64,000 nt of DNA from JAJDXW01 sp965243335 (GCA_965243335.1 OZ251545.1:62001-126000); one strand, 5' to 3'. Counted from the first letter of the stretch, positions 7,108 to 16,804 are shown. A program made the numbers and translations. The notes: generated from the sequence alone by a model not told the origin.

Positions 7108-8577
7108 ATGCCGAACGAACCGCATCTCCCCGCCGCCAGCCTCGATTCCGGCCTCGATCCGGGCGCCGAATCCGACCCCGACAGCCTGCGGGCGCTCTTT
7201 CGCCCGCGCTCCGTCGCGGTGGTCGGCGCCTCCCGCGACCCCGACAAGATCGGGGGCCGGATCTTCCGCTACCTCCGGGACCGCGGGTTCCCCGGCCCGG
7301 TGTACCCGGTGAGCGCCGGCCCCGATCCGGTGCAGGGGGAGGCGCCGATCCCGTCCCTGGCCGACCTCCCCTCGCCGGCCGACCTCGTGTTCGTCGTGGT
7401 CCCGGCCCGGGACGCCCCCGACGCGGTGCGCGCCGCCGACGACCGCGGCTGCGGCGCGTGCGTGGTGGTGAGCTCCGGCTTCGCGGAGAGCGGCCCGGAG
7501 GGCGAAGCGCTCCAGGAGCGGATCGGGGAGATCGCCCGCGACACCGACATGCGCGTCGTCGGCCCGAACTGCATGGGCGTCATGAACCCCCGGATCGGCC
7601 TGTTCGGCACGTTCATGAGCGCCCTCGACGAGGTGGAGCTCCCGGCCGGGAACGTCGCGCTCATCAGCCAGTCGGGGGCGTTCGGGACGCACGCCGCCCT
7701 GCTCCTCCGCGACCGGGGGCTCGACCTGAGCCTCTGGTGCACGACCGGCAACGAGTGCGACGTGGACGTGGCGGACGGGATCGCCTGCGCGGCGCGGGAC
7801 GAGGACACCGAGGTCATCGTCGCCTACCTCGAGGGATGCCGCGACCTCGGCAAGCTGGAGGCGGCCCTGGAGGTCGCGGCGGACACCCGGAAGCCGATCG
7901 TCGTGCTCAAGGCCGGCCGGAGCCCCGTCGGGGCCGCCGCCGCCCGCGCCCATACCGCCGCCGACGCGGGAGACGACGCGCGCTTCTCGGAGACGTTCGC
8001 GCGGTGCGGGGTCTATCGCGCCCGGACCATCGAGGAGCTCATCGACGTCGCCGCCGCCTGCGCGGCGAACGCATTCCCCAACGGACGGCGGGCCGGGCTG
8101 ATGACCATCTCGGGCGGGGTCGGGGTGGTGATGGCGGACGCGGCGGTAGGGGCAGGGCTCGAGGTGGCGCCGATGCCGAGGCCGGTGGCCTCCGAGCTCA
8201 AGGCCCTGCTCCCCTTCGCCTCCACCCGCAACCCGATCGACTACACCGCGCAGGCGTTCAACGACTGGTCGCTCTTCGACCATTTCCTCGACGCGGTGGT
8301 CCGGCGGGGCGGGTACGACTCCATCGTGATCTTCCTCGCGACGGTCGGCGCCAGCCCGGCCGTGATGGACCCTCTCATGGGCCGGCTGGAGAAGGTCCGG
8401 GCCGCGCATCCCGACCGGGTGATGGCCCTCAGCCTCATCACCGACGAGGAGCGGCGGAGCCGGCTGGAGCGCGCGGGGTTCCTCGTCTTCGAGGACCCGA
8501 CGCGCGCGGTGAACACGGTGGCCGCCCTCGCGCACATCGGCGACCACCTGTTCCGGCATCGGCCCGGCGGGAGGTAG
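7108..8577 (+). CDS. ADP-forming acyl-CoA synthetase, alpha-type subunit
   Basis: A 489-residue protein with the CoA-binding Rossmann domain (LFRPRSVAVVGASRDPDKIGG, residues about 30-50), the two succinyl-CoA-ligase-like flavodoxin domains, and the phosphohistidine candidate His282 in ARAHTAADAGDD. The conserved VVGPNCMGVMNP and ALISQSGAFGT motifs are present. It corresponds to the alpha half of NDP-forming acetyl/acyl-CoA synthetases; the ATP-grasp beta half is absent from the protein and from the window. The ATG at 7108 is the first start that leaves a normal N-terminus; an upstream extension is Arg/Pro-rich and not credible. It is divergent from the hydrolase-dehydrogenase-CaiB operon. Confidence 0.85.
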   Translation: MPNEPHLPAASLDSGLDPGAESDPDSLRALFRPRSVAVVGASRDPDKIGGRIFRYLRDRGFPGPVYPVSAGPDPVQGEAPIPSLADLPSPADLVFVVVPARDAPDAVRAADDRGCGACVVVSSGFAESGPEGEALQERIGEIARDTDMRVVGPNCMGVMNPRIGLFGTFMSALDEVELPAGNVALISQSGAFGTHAALLLRDRGLDLSLWCTTGNECDVDVADGIACAARDEDTEVIVAYLEGCRDLGKLEAALEVAADTRKPIVVLKAGRSPVGAAAARAHTAADAGDDARFSETFARCGVYRARTIEELIDVAAACAANAFPNGRRAGLMTISGGVGVVMADAAVGAGLEVAPMPRPVASELKALLPFASTRNPIDYTAQAFNDWSLFDHFLDAVVRRGGYDSIVIFLATVGASPAVMDPLMGRLEKVRAAHPDRVMALSLITDEERRSRLERAGFLVFEDPTRAVNTVAALAHIGDHLFRHRPGGR

Positions 8578-8600
8578 TCCCGGGGGGAAGAGTCCCGTGC

Positions 8601-8665
8601 GCCGTTCCCAGGACGCGCCGGCGACGAGGTGTGCTTGGCGAAAATCCCCGCCGCGCACCTGCCTC
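8601..8665 (+). repeat. Interspersed mosaic repeat, copy 1
   Basis: This short copy carries the 3' modules of a repeat family found at eight places in the window: a GTTCCCAGGACGCG segment, then GCTTGGCGAAAATCCCC and a closing GCCTC. It sits in the gap between two convergent genes. See copies at 34423 and 50621 for the full arrangement. Confidence 0.75.
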
Positions 8666-8708
8666 GGGGAAGAAGCAGGCGCGAGGCGGCCGACGGCGGC
8701 GCCGGCAA

Positions 8709-9656
8709 TCAGGCCGCCTCGCGCTCGCGGCGGTTCATCGCCTCGACGGCCGGGAAGACCTCGTCGATGAGGCGGCGGGTCTGGTCGAAGACATCCTCGT
8801 CGCTCGGGCCGACCGGGCGCAGGATGAACTTCGAGACCCCGTTGCGGACGTAGGCGTCGAGCCGGGCCACGACGTCCGCCGCCCCGCCGACCACCATCGC
8901 GTCGCGCGGGTTCCGGTCCGGGAAGCTCTCCCGGAGCACCCGGAGCCTCTCCTCCACGAAGGGCTCGTTGGGGCGGCCGAACCGGTAGTAGAACCCGGCC
9001 CCGTAGTGGTCGTCGTCGATCCGCCGCCCCTGCTCCGCGCAGGCGGCGCGGATGGCGGCGACCGCCCGGCCCGCCTCGTCCGGGGTCTCGCGCCCGGCGA
9101 GCCACCCCGTCCCGATGCGGGCCGTGCGCCGGATGGCGGCCCGGCTCGACCCGCCGATCCACAGGGGAAGGTCGGGCTGCACGGGAAGCGGCGAGATGCT
9201 CGCGTTCCGGTAGTGGAAGAACTCGCCGTCCGTGGTCACGCGCTCGCCCCGCCAGAGGGCCGCGATGACGTCGAGGGCCTCGTCGACGAGCCGCCCGCGC
9301 CCCTCGGTGGGGCGGCCGGTCGCCTTCCAGTCGGGGCCGAGGGTGCTCCCGATCCCGAACGCGGGAAGGAGGCGCCCCTCGCTCAGGAAGTCGATGGTCG
9401 CGCACTGCTTGGCGAGGAGGAGCGGATCCCGGAGCCCGACCGAGGCGACGTTCATCCCGAACTTGATCCGGCGCGTGGCCCCGGCGAGGGCGGCCATGGC
9501 GCTCATGCACTCGAGGATCGGGCGGCGCGACACCAGCCGGTCCGTCTGCCACAGGGAATCGACCCCGCCCTCCTCGCAGAGGTCCACCCACTTCCGGAAC
9601 GCCGCCCCCGAGGAGAACGGCAGCTCCATGAGACCGAGACCGACGCCAATCGTCAT
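8709..9656 (-). CDS. LLM-class flavin-dependent oxidoreductase
   Basis: A 315-residue luciferase-like TIM-barrel protein, probably using reduced FMN or F420. Features are the N-terminal strand MTIGVGLGLMELPFSSG, the WVDLCEEGGVDSLWQTDRL helix-strand, IKFGMNVASVGLRDPLLLAKQ, LLPAFGIGSTLGPDW and PLWIGGSSRAAIRRTARIG. Length matches class members of about 300-350 residues. ATG at 9656 is preceded by GAGGAA; a longer Arg-rich extension is rejected. Substrate unknown. The 123 bases before the next gene hold nothing recognisable. Confidence 0.85.
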   Translation of the reverse strand: MTIGVGLGLMELPFSSGAAFRKWVDLCEEGGVDSLWQTDRLVSRRPILECMSAMAALAGATRRIKFGMNVASVGLRDPLLLAKQCATIDFLSEGRLLPAFGIGSTLGPDWKATGRPTEGRGRLVDEALDVIAALWRGERVTTDGEFFHYRNASISPLPVQPDLPLWIGGSSRAAIRRTARIGTGWLAGRETPDEAGRAVAAIRAACAEQGRRIDDDHYGAGFYYRFGRPNEPFVEERLRVLRESFPDRNPRDAMVVGGAADVVARLDAYVRNGVSKFILRPVGPSDEDVFDQTRRLIDEVFPAVEAMNRREREAA

Positions 9657-9779
9657 CGTCCGTTCCTCGGGATGTGCTTCGGCGGCGACGCGCCCCGCCG
9701 GGCGGCCCCGCAGTCCTCGGCCCCGGCGGCTCTGGCGGGAGCGGCGGCCGGAGCGGCGCACGTCTTCACGCGGGCCGGC

Positions 9780-10391
9780 TCAGGCCTTGGCGGAGGGCCG
9801 CGCGCCCACCCGTTCGCGCCACGCCGCGATGTTCCTGAGCTCCGGGTCGAGCGGCTGCCCGAGGGGGATGAAGCACTCGACGTTCGCGTAGAGGAGGATG
9901 TCGGCCAGGGTGAACCGGTCCCCGCAGATCCAGTCCCGCCCCTCCATCTGGCCGTCGAGCCAGGCGAGGCGGTCCGACGCCGACGCCTGGAGCCCCTCCG
10001 CGGCCTCCGGGATGGTGTGGATCCGGTCCTTGAACATCCGGATCCCCTTGCCGAAGCGGAAGCCGTTGCCCATCGGCTCGCAGATGTAGAGGTCCACCCG
10101 CCGCGCCCACATGCGGGCCTCGGCCCGCTCCTCGGGGGTAGCCCCGAGCAGCGGGTTCTCGGGATGGAGCTCCTCCAGGTACTCGCAGATGGCGGTGATC
10201 TCGGAGATGCAGGACCCGTCGTCGAGCTCGAGGGCCGGGCAGGTGCCGTGCGGGTTCTTCGCGAGGTACTCGGGCTCGCGGTTCCTGCCGGCCACGATGT
10301 CGACGTCCTCGACGGGGACCTCGACCCCCTTCTCGGCCATGAACATGCGCACGGCGTGGGGGTTGGGTCCGATGGAGTTGTAGAGCTTCAT
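9780..10391 (-). CDS. Glutathione S-transferase
   Basis: A 203-residue two-domain GST. The thioredoxin-like N-domain shows MKLYNSIGPNPHAVR with Ser6 in the catalytic position, the cis-proline segment GTCPALELDDG and the glutathione-contact motif SEITAICEYLEE. The all-alpha C-domain includes the N-capping-box motif LADILLYAN. A GGGAGGGG site precedes the ATG. It lies next to a glutathione reductase gene on the same strand, so both serve the glutathione pool. The electrophile substrate is not predictable. Confidence 0.9.
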   Translation of the reverse strand: MKLYNSIGPNPHAVRMFMAEKGVEVPVEDVDIVAGRNREPEYLAKNPHGTCPALELDDGSCISEITAICEYLEELHPENPLLGATPEERAEARMWARRVDLYICEPMGNGFRFGKGIRMFKDRIHTIPEAAEGLQASASDRLAWLDGQMEGRDWICGDRFTLADILLYANVECFIPLGQPLDPELRNIAAWRERVGARPSAKA

Positions 10392-10459
10392 GGTCGCCCC
10401 TCCCGGTGGTCCGCCGCGCATGATAACGGTTCCGTGCGGGCAGGACCCGCGGGCGGCGG

Positions 10460-11935
10460 CTACCCGCGCCGGAGCCGCCGGGCGGGCGCGCGCATGGTCA
10501 CGATCTCCTCGGCGGCGGTCGGGTGCAGGGCCATGGTCCGGTCGAACTGGGCCTTGGTGGCCCCGCATTTCATGGCGATCCCGACCCCCTGCACGATCTC
10601 GGCCGCGTCCGGGTCGAGCAGGTGGCAGCCGACCACCCGGTCGGTGGCCGCATCCACCACGAGCTTCATCACCGAGCGCTGGTCGCGCCCCGAGAGGGTG
10701 TGCTTGAGGGGGCGGAAGGCGGAGAGGTAGACGTCGATCGCGGGAAACCGGGCCTGCGCCTCCGCCTCGGTGAGCCCGCAGGTCCCGATCGCGGGCTGGC
10801 TGAAGACCGCGGTGGGCGCGTCCTCGTGGTCGGGGGAGATCGGGTTGCCGTTGAACACCGTCTCCGCGAAGCAGTGCCCTTCGCGGATCGCGGCCGGGGT
10901 GAGGTTGAGACGGTCGGTCACGTCGCCGACCGCCCAGACGTGCCCGACGTTGGTGCGCGACCAGGCATCGACGAGGACGGCGCCGTTCGGCGCGGTCGCG
11001 ACCCCCGCGTTCTCGAGCCCGAGCCCCGCGGTGTTCGGATGCCGCCCGGTGGCGTAGAGGATGTGGTCCGCCTCGATGGTTTCGGCGCCGGCGGCCGTTC
11101 CCGCTGCCCCGCCCTCGCCGTCCCTGTCGGGGGCGGCGAGCACCGCCCGGACCCCGCCTCCCGGCGCCCCGCCGTTCGCCGTCCGCTCGATCGCGGCGAC
11201 GTTCGCGTTGAAGCGGAGGTCGATCCCCCGCTTCCGCATCTCCTCGGCGAGGGCGCGGCGGACGTCGTCGTCGAATCCGCGGAGGAACAGCGGCCCGCGG
11301 TAGAGCTGGACCACCTCGACCCCGAGCCCCGCGAACACCCCCGCCAGCTCGACCGCGATGTAGCCGCCCCCGACCACGATGATCCGCTCCGGCAGGCGGT
11401 CGAGGTAGAAGACGTCGTCGGAGCGGATGGCGTGCTCGATCCCGGGGACGTCGGGGAGGGAAGGCGCCCCGCCGGTCGCGACGAGGACGTGGCGGGCGGT
11501 CACCGCGCCGCCGGCGACGGAGATCGCGTGCGGGCCGGTGATCGTCGCCCGAGCGTCGTAGAGGCGCGCGCCCGCTCCCTCGATGAGGCCCCGGTAGATG
11601 CCGTTCAGGCGCTCGATCTCGCGGTCCTTGTTCGCGACCAGGGTGGGCCAGTCGAAGGCCGGGGCGGCGGGCGGCCCGTTCGCTCCCGCCCCCGCCACCG
11701 TGGAGGGCCGGCGCCATCCGAACCCGGCCGCATCCTCGAAGTCCTCCGCGAAGTGGGAGGCGTAGACGAAGAGCTTCTTCGGGATGCACCCGACGTTGAC
11801 GCACGTGCCGCCGAGGAAGCGCTCCTCGGCCACCGCGACGCGCGCGCCGTAGCCGGCCGCGATCCGGGCCGCCCGGGTCCCCCCGGACCCCGCGCCGATG
11901 ACGAATAGATCGAAGTCGTAGTCCTGGTCGCTCAC
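10460..11935 (-). CDS. gor: Glutathione-disulfide reductase
   Basis: A 491-residue pyridine-nucleotide disulfide oxidoreductase reducing glutathione disulfide with NADPH. The FAD site IGAGSGGTRAARIA (about 13-26), the redox pair Cys45-Cys50 in GGTCVNVGCIPKK, the second dinucleotide site VVGGGYIAVELAGVFAGLG, the WAVGDVTDR segment and the C-terminal catalytic HPTAAEE are all present. It is some 30-40 residues longer than most Gor proteins because of Ala/Gly-rich insertions at about 70-90 and 260-290. Start is a GTG at 11935 with no strong ribosome site. The next gene downstream is a GST. Confidence 0.92.
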   Translation of the reverse strand: MSDQDYDFDLFVIGAGSGGTRAARIAAGYGARVAVAEERFLGGTCVNVGCIPKKLFVYASHFAEDFEDAAGFGWRRPSTVAGAGANGPPAAPAFDWPTLVANKDREIERLNGIYRGLIEGAGARLYDARATITGPHAISVAGGAVTARHVLVATGGAPSLPDVPGIEHAIRSDDVFYLDRLPERIIVVGGGYIAVELAGVFAGLGVEVVQLYRGPLFLRGFDDDVRRALAEEMRKRGIDLRFNANVAAIERTANGGAPGGGVRAVLAAPDRDGEGGAAGTAAGAETIEADHILYATGRHPNTAGLGLENAGVATAPNGAVLVDAWSRTNVGHVWAVGDVTDRLNLTPAAIREGHCFAETVFNGNPISPDHEDAPTAVFSQPAIGTCGLTEAEAQARFPAIDVYLSAFRPLKHTLSGRDQRSVMKLVVDAATDRVVGCHLLDPDAAEIVQGVGIAMKCGATKAQFDRTMALHPTAAEEIVTMRAPARRLRRG

Positions 11936-12166
11936 TTGGGGCCGCCGCTCCGCGGTTCCGGTTCGGAGCGCGATTCTGGCATACCCGCCCCCAGCGCACG
12001 GAGCGCGCGGACGGAGCGGAGGGCCTCGACGCGACCCGGGCCCGGAGCGGGCGAGACGCGACTCGGCTATAGTCACGCTCGCCCGCTCGGCGCGGTGCGC
12101 CGAACCACCTCGCCGGCCCGCGGGGCAATCTCCGGAATCGGGCTCGGCCTCCCAAGGAGGAGACGC

Positions 12167-13027
12167 ATGGACTGGACACCCCGGCGCGAGCGCTTTCGCG
12201 CGGTCCTCGAAGGGGATGCCTGCGTGCATCCGGGATCGGTGTTCGACCCCATCTCGGCCCGCATCGCCGAAGACCTGGGCTTCGAGGTCGGCATGTTCGC
12301 GGGCTCCGTCGCCTCGATGACGGTGCTCGGGGCCCCGGACCTCATCGTCCTCACCCTGAGCGAGTTCGCGGCGCAGGCGCACCGCATCAACCGGGCGGGC
12401 GGCCTGCCGCTCCTCGTGGACGCCGACCACGGCTACGGGAACGCCCTGAACGTGAAGCGGACCGTCGAGGAGCTGGAGACGGCCGGGGTCGCCGCCCTCT
12501 CCATCGAGGACACCGACCTGCCCCAGCCCTTCGGCGAGTTCGGGCGCACGCGCCTCCTGTCCATGGAGGAGGGGATCGGCAAGATGCGGGCCGCCCTCGC
12601 GGGGCGGCAGGACCCGCGCCTCGTCGTGGCCGGCCGGACGAGCGCGGCCGCGATCACCGGGATCGACGACGCGGTCGCGCGCGCCCGGGCCTACGAGGCG
12701 ACCGGGGTCGACGCCCTCTTCCTGGTCGGGCTCCACACCCGCGTGGAGGTCGCGGCCGTCGCCGGCGCGGTCCGGCTCCCGCTCATCCTCGGGGGGGTCG
12801 GCCCCGAGCTCCGGGACCGGGGCTGGCTCGCGGAGCACCGGGTGCGGATCGCCCTCCAGGGCCACCAGCCCTTCGCGGCGGCGGTGAACGCCGTCTACGA
12901 GACCCTCAAGGCCCTCCGCGAAGGCGCCCCGCCCGATGAGATCGGAGGGGTCGCCCCTCCGGACCTCATGCGCCGCCTCACCCGCGACTCCGACTACCGG
13001 AAGTGGAGGGACGAGTTCCTCTCGTAA
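12167..13027 (+). CDS. Oxaloacetate decarboxylase-like, isocitrate lyase/PEP mutase superfamily
   Basis: A 286-residue single TIM-barrel protein close in pattern to the Mg-dependent oxaloacetate decarboxylase of Pseudomonas type (PA4872-like). Shared signatures are SVFDPISARIAEDLGFE, GSVASMTVLGAPD, the metal-site strand LLVDADHGYGNALNV, AALSIEDTDLPQPFG and VVAGRTSAA. It lacks the KKCGH-type lyase cysteine loop of isocitrate lyases. An AAGGAGGAG ribosome site precedes ATG 12167. Expected reaction: oxaloacetate to pyruvate and CO2, though other small-acid C-C lyases in this superfamily are possible. A decayed copy of its first 35 codons lies at 17226. Confidence 0.82.
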   Translation: MDWTPRRERFRAVLEGDACVHPGSVFDPISARIAEDLGFEVGMFAGSVASMTVLGAPDLIVLTLSEFAAQAHRINRAGGLPLLVDADHGYGNALNVKRTVEELETAGVAALSIEDTDLPQPFGEFGRTRLLSMEEGIGKMRAALAGRQDPRLVVAGRTSAAAITGIDDAVARARAYEATGVDALFLVGLHTRVEVAAVAGAVRLPLILGGVGPELRDRGWLAEHRVRIALQGHQPFAAAVNAVYETLKALREGAPPDEIGGVAPPDLMRRLTRDSDYRKWRDEFLS

Positions 13028-13109
13028 TGCCGCCGCGCCTCGAAGGTCCGAGACGAGAGAACGCGAAAGCGCCGGCTCGGCCGTACGGATAACGGAAACG
13101 GAGGATTCC

Positions 13110-14108
13110 ATGGCACGCAGGGCGCTCTATACCCGAGTCGAAAAGGACGGCCAGCGCCGGCCACCGCACGTCCAGGGGATGGGCGACGTCGTCTTCAAGG
13201 GGTTTCAGTGCCTGCAAAGCGACTGCCGAGAGTTCATCGTCACCCGGGAGGATCAACTTGGACCCGACTTCGAGATCGTGTGTCGCGCCTGCCACTTCGC
13301 TCATACGGCCGGAGGCGAAACAGGATTCTTCGATTATCGATTGATGCGGGAGGGCGATCCCCGACCGATCGAAGAAGGTCAATTCACCATTCTTCATGAC
13401 GATTATATCCGGGAGGCGCAGCGTTTCAAGTACTGCCTGTTGTGCTACGCGCTGAAGCCGATCGAGCTATTCGGCGTCCACAATGCGAGACGATCCGGGC
13501 GTCAGGGAGAATGCCGCCTCTGCAAGACCATCTACAATGGAATCAAGAACCAGTCCCGGACGACGGATCAGCATCGTGAGGCAGCCCAACGCCGTCGGCT
13601 TTACAAGCTCCTGTCAGGGGAAGCTGGAAAAATCGACAGCAAGGCAATATTCGAGAAGTTCGACAGTCGCTGCTTCAATTGCGGTCGAAAGTTGCGATAT
13701 GCGCCGGATCAAAAGGAAGTTCATCTGGACCACACCCCGGACCATACCCTTCCCGTCCGACTCCTGTGGCCCCTGCACACCGGGAACGCTACCCTTCTTT
13801 GTTTGGACTGCAACGGTCGGAAACGCGAACGCTGGCCTTCCGAGTTCTACGACATTCCCAAGCTCAGATCCCTGGCCCGGCTGACGGGCTACCCTTACGA
13901 GCTCGTTTCCGGCCAGCCGAGGGTCAATGAAGAAGCCGTGGTCGAAATTCTCGCCGATATCGATTCATTCATCGAGGAATGGATTCATCGCCCGGACGAG
14001 ATAAGGAAGGTGCGCCGCATGATCGAGGAACACGCCATGGTCGACATTTTCGAACATGCGGCCCACGTCCCGGCTCATCTGCGGGATCCGGAAAAACCGG
14101 ATGCGTGA
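13110..14108 (+). CDS. HNH endonuclease, probable restriction enzyme
   Basis: A 332-residue protein with three zinc-type cysteine clusters and a C-terminal HNH site. Cys34/Cys39 with Cys58/Cys61 and Cys109/Cys112 with Cys135/Cys138 look like treble-clef or ribbon motifs for DNA binding. The nuclease core shows Cys188-Cys191, LDHT at 206-209, Asn226 in GNATLLC and CLDCNGRK at 231-238. An ACGGAGGA site precedes ATG 13110. It is convergent with the double methyltransferase gene, whose stop is 11 bases away, so the two form a restriction-modification pair. The gene is clearly less GC-rich than its neighbours, a sign of transfer. Recognition sequence unknown. Confidence 0.8.
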   Translation: MARRALYTRVEKDGQRRPPHVQGMGDVVFKGFQCLQSDCREFIVTREDQLGPDFEIVCRACHFAHTAGGETGFFDYRLMREGDPRPIEEGQFTILHDDYIREAQRFKYCLLCYALKPIELFGVHNARRSGRQGECRLCKTIYNGIKNQSRTTDQHREAAQRRRLYKLLSGEAGKIDSKAIFEKFDSRCFNCGRKLRYAPDQKEVHLDHTPDHTLPVRLLWPLHTGNATLLCLDCNGRKRERWPSEFYDIPKLRSLARLTGYPYELVSGQPRVNEEAVVEILADIDSFIEEWIHRPDEIRKVRRMIEEHAMVDIFEHAAHVPAHLRDPEKPDA

Positions 14109-14119
14109 GCGCCTGGCTT

Positions 14120-16804
14120 CTAGGTCATCACGAGAAAGCTGTGCTCGCCCACAGTCCCCTTGTCCCGGATGCCGTGCGATTCGCAATGCGCGACGTCCTC
14201 GGTCGATATCTCGACGTCGCGGAACCAGGGGCGCGCGATGGAGGACACCTCGGCAGCCATATCGCATTTTCGACTTCTGCCCAGATGGAACACGCATACC
14301 CCTCCGGGCTTCAGCCGCTCGCGCGCCTGGCGAATGACGGGCTGGTACACGTCGAAGCTCCGTTTCTGGCGCTCGTCCACGAACGCGAGTGGTCGTTCCT
14401 TGAAATCGACGGACGTCCAACCGGCGAACCACAGGCGGATCCAGTTCGCCAGATAGAAGCGCGTGCTGTCGAAGAACGGAGGTGAAGTGACGACCGCGTC
14501 GAGCCCGTCCATCTCCTGCGGCCAGGGGGCAGTAGCGTCCTGATGTATCGAAGAACCGGCCACGAAAGCGGCGGGCCGCTCGACCGACAGGGAGCGCGCC
14601 AGCTTCCGCTCCAGCTTCTCGACGAGATTCTTGTAGACCATCTCTCCAGTCGGTGAGAACGGCACGATTGGATGGGAACGACGGCTCAGCGCATAAGGCC
14701 GGTTCCCATGGAGAACGTGCAGCAGGCACGCGAACACGAGAGCCGCATCGGGGGTAACCGGAGGGGTCTCCCCGAAGAATCGTCGCGCGAGGATCACTTC
14801 GTTGAACGTTTCGGGATGGAAGTAGTCGGACAACGGGCCGTTGAAACGGACGGCTGCCGCCTCTTCGAGCTCGGACGTTACCGGATCGTGCTCGCGAATG
14901 TATCGATCGAGCTTCTCGACCAATGCGAGGCAGGCATCCCGAGACGCGGGGCGAAGCTTGGCCGCCGCGATCGGTACGGCGGCGGGACTGATGTCGAAGC
15001 TCCATGCGATCACCCCGTTGAGGGCCGCCTCGAATGGAATGGTCCCGACCCCGCCGAACGGATCGAGCAGGCGGTCCCCGGGCCTGGTGAACGCCCTTAC
15101 CAGGTGGTGAGCGAGGGAAGGTTTCATCTTTCCCTGATAGGAGCACAACGAGTGCAGCGGATTCCCCCAGTTGCGCTTCGCAAAGTCACCCTGCCGGTGG
15201 GGCAGCTCTCCCTTGAAACGGAGCCATCTCGACCGCCATGGCGCGGCTGGCCGAACCACCTGCGACTTCCGGGATCGGGATGGCGCGGTGGCTACCATCA
15301 ATGCTTGCCGAAGCGGCTGTCCAGTCCTTGAAAGACGTTGGCGCAGGGTAACGTTCCGTCTGAACTTCCAACCACGGGAACGCAGCAGATCAGCGAGGAT
15401 CGCCGGCGTGTCCACCCGAACCCCGGCGTAGGCGGAGTCGCCGATGTCGATGACCAGCGGCGAAGACGGTTCCGCGTGTCGTATCAGGCCGTCGAAGACC
15501 TGCTGCATGTCCGCAAAGTAGTTCAGGACCATTTGCGGAATACGCCGATCGCAGGCCCTCTCCCGCAGGGTTCGAGCCACCGACTCTACGTTTTCCGAAA
15601 CCGGCGGGGAACTCTTTCCCGCCGTGACGTCGTTGATCCCGGCCGTAACCGTCTGACGACGAAAGGCGGTGAGATCCCCTCCCGACCTCAGCGCCCTCAG
15701 AAACCACAGCTCGATCTTGGTGTTACGGTAGTAGTTGGTGCCGTTCAGGTAGGGAGGCGACGTAATGATCGCGTCGACGTTCAGGCCGGCGAGGCGGCCG
15801 AGGCGCTTGGCGTCCGCAGCCACGAGCAGCGGCGTTCGAGGGACGGACCGCAGGCGCACGACGTCTCGAGCCATCGCTCCGAGGCGGCGGCTCACCTCGC
15901 CGGAAAGGTCCAGGATGATGCCGTCGCACTCCCTCCCCTTCCGGAAGCGGAGATCACCGCGTCGTAGCAGGTTGGAGCAGGGTACCAGCGCCGCCGCGAT
16001 CGCCACGGTTGCGATGGACGCCGCAGCGGGTTCCTCACCATCGAGCGCATCGAGCCAGCTTCTCAACTTGAGACAGGTATCGAAGGTATCCGACGGGAAG
16101 AACCTGCTCTTGCCGAACGTCTGCCGGTAAGTCTCGGCAAGCCGTCGATCCGTATCGTGTTGGGCGAGCGAACCCGGCAGACCAGCCGCCAGCTCCTGGA
16201 GCCGCGCGGCCAGCCGAAGGCGGGCGGCCCCTTCGGCCATCGTCAGGACCTTCGCCTTGGTGTCGACGAGATGCTGAAGCAGCGGGTTGAGCTCGCAGTA
16301 GAACCCTTGGCGGCCCTGTCGGGCGACCGTTAGCGGAGTCGTTCCGGCGCCCGCGAACGGGTCCAGGACCCGAGTCGCTTCGGGCGCGAACGAATCCAGC
16401 ACCTTCTCGACGAACTCGGGCGAATAGCCCTCCAGATACGGATACCAATCGTGCAGAGGCTCGGTGCGGCCTCCCCGAAACGTGGCCTGAACCGGATCGA
16501 CGAAGCGGTCGAGGGCGGGTTCGACCTCCGGCAAGAGGTTGAGCTGGGCGCCTTCCGATCGCCCCGCGGCTGCCCGGAGGCGTCTGACGCAGAGCGCGTT
16601 CAGGCTCAGCCCTTCGGCTTCGGCGACCGTCTTGAGCTCCAGGAAGCTGCCCGAGCCGAGGAGCCGGCGGAGGTCTTCGCTCGACAACGGCTTGAGCACG
16701 CCGAACAGCGCCGCGTCGCCCGGTCCGAAAGCGAGCTTCAAGTTGCGCTTTTTGGCGCTTTCTGCTGGATAATCAGCGAAGTATACGGACTTGAACTGTT
16801 GCAC
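14120..16804 (-). CDS. Tandem DNA methyltransferase (two fused modules)
   Basis: An 894-residue protein with two complete AdoMet methyltransferase modules. The first has motif I DPFAGAGTT (148-156) and catalytic motif IV TSPPY (348-352); the second has DPFGGVGTIPFE (581-592) and TSPPF (773-777). SPPY/F favours N4-cytosine or N6-adenine modification. In both modules motif I precedes motif IV with about 190 residues between, leaving room for a target-recognition region. The first 110 residues are a separate domain. Start is GTG 16804 behind AGGAGG. Two modules in one chain suit an asymmetric site whose strands need different methylation, protecting against the convergent HNH nuclease. The gene is lower in GC than its surroundings. 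Confidence 0.88.
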   Translation of the reverse strand: MQQFKSVYFADYPAESAKKRNLKLAFGPGDAALFGVLKPLSSEDLRRLLGSGSFLELKTVAEAEGLSLNALCVRRLRAAAGRSEGAQLNLLPEVEPALDRFVDPVQATFRGGRTEPLHDWYPYLEGYSPEFVEKVLDSFAPEATRVLDPFAGAGTTPLTVARQGRQGFYCELNPLLQHLVDTKAKVLTMAEGAARLRLAARLQELAAGLPGSLAQHDTDRRLAETYRQTFGKSRFFPSDTFDTCLKLRSWLDALDGEEPAAASIATVAIAAALVPCSNLLRRGDLRFRKGRECDGIILDLSGEVSRRLGAMARDVVRLRSVPRTPLLVAADAKRLGRLAGLNVDAIITSPPYLNGTNYYRNTKIELWFLRALRSGGDLTAFRRQTVTAGINDVTAGKSSPPVSENVESVARTLRERACDRRIPQMVLNYFADMQQVFDGLIRHAEPSSPLVIDIGDSAYAGVRVDTPAILADLLRSRGWKFRRNVTLRQRLSRTGQPLRQALMVATAPSRSRKSQVVRPAAPWRSRWLRFKGELPHRQGDFAKRNWGNPLHSLCSYQGKMKPSLAHHLVRAFTRPGDRLLDPFGGVGTIPFEAALNGVIAWSFDISPAAVPIAAAKLRPASRDACLALVEKLDRYIREHDPVTSELEEAAAVRFNGPLSDYFHPETFNEVILARRFFGETPPVTPDAALVFACLLHVLHGNRPYALSRRSHPIVPFSPTGEMVYKNLVEKLERKLARSLSVERPAAFVAGSSIHQDATAPWPQEMDGLDAVVTSPPFFDSTRFYLANWIRLWFAGWTSVDFKERPLAFVDERQKRSFDVYQPVIRQARERLKPGGVCVFHLGRSRKCDMAAEVSSIARPWFRDVEISTEDVAHCESHGIRDKGTVGEHSFLVMT

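Noticed and set aside
6658..9591. 977-codon open frame on the minus strand
   Set aside because: Antisense to the acyl-CoA synthetase alpha and out of frame with the flavin oxidoreductase; no recognisable sequence.
6945..10730. 1261-codon open frame on the plus strand
   Set aside because: Crosses several real genes in a different frame or strand, is dominated by Arg, Gly and Pro, and has no domain; a GC-content artefact.
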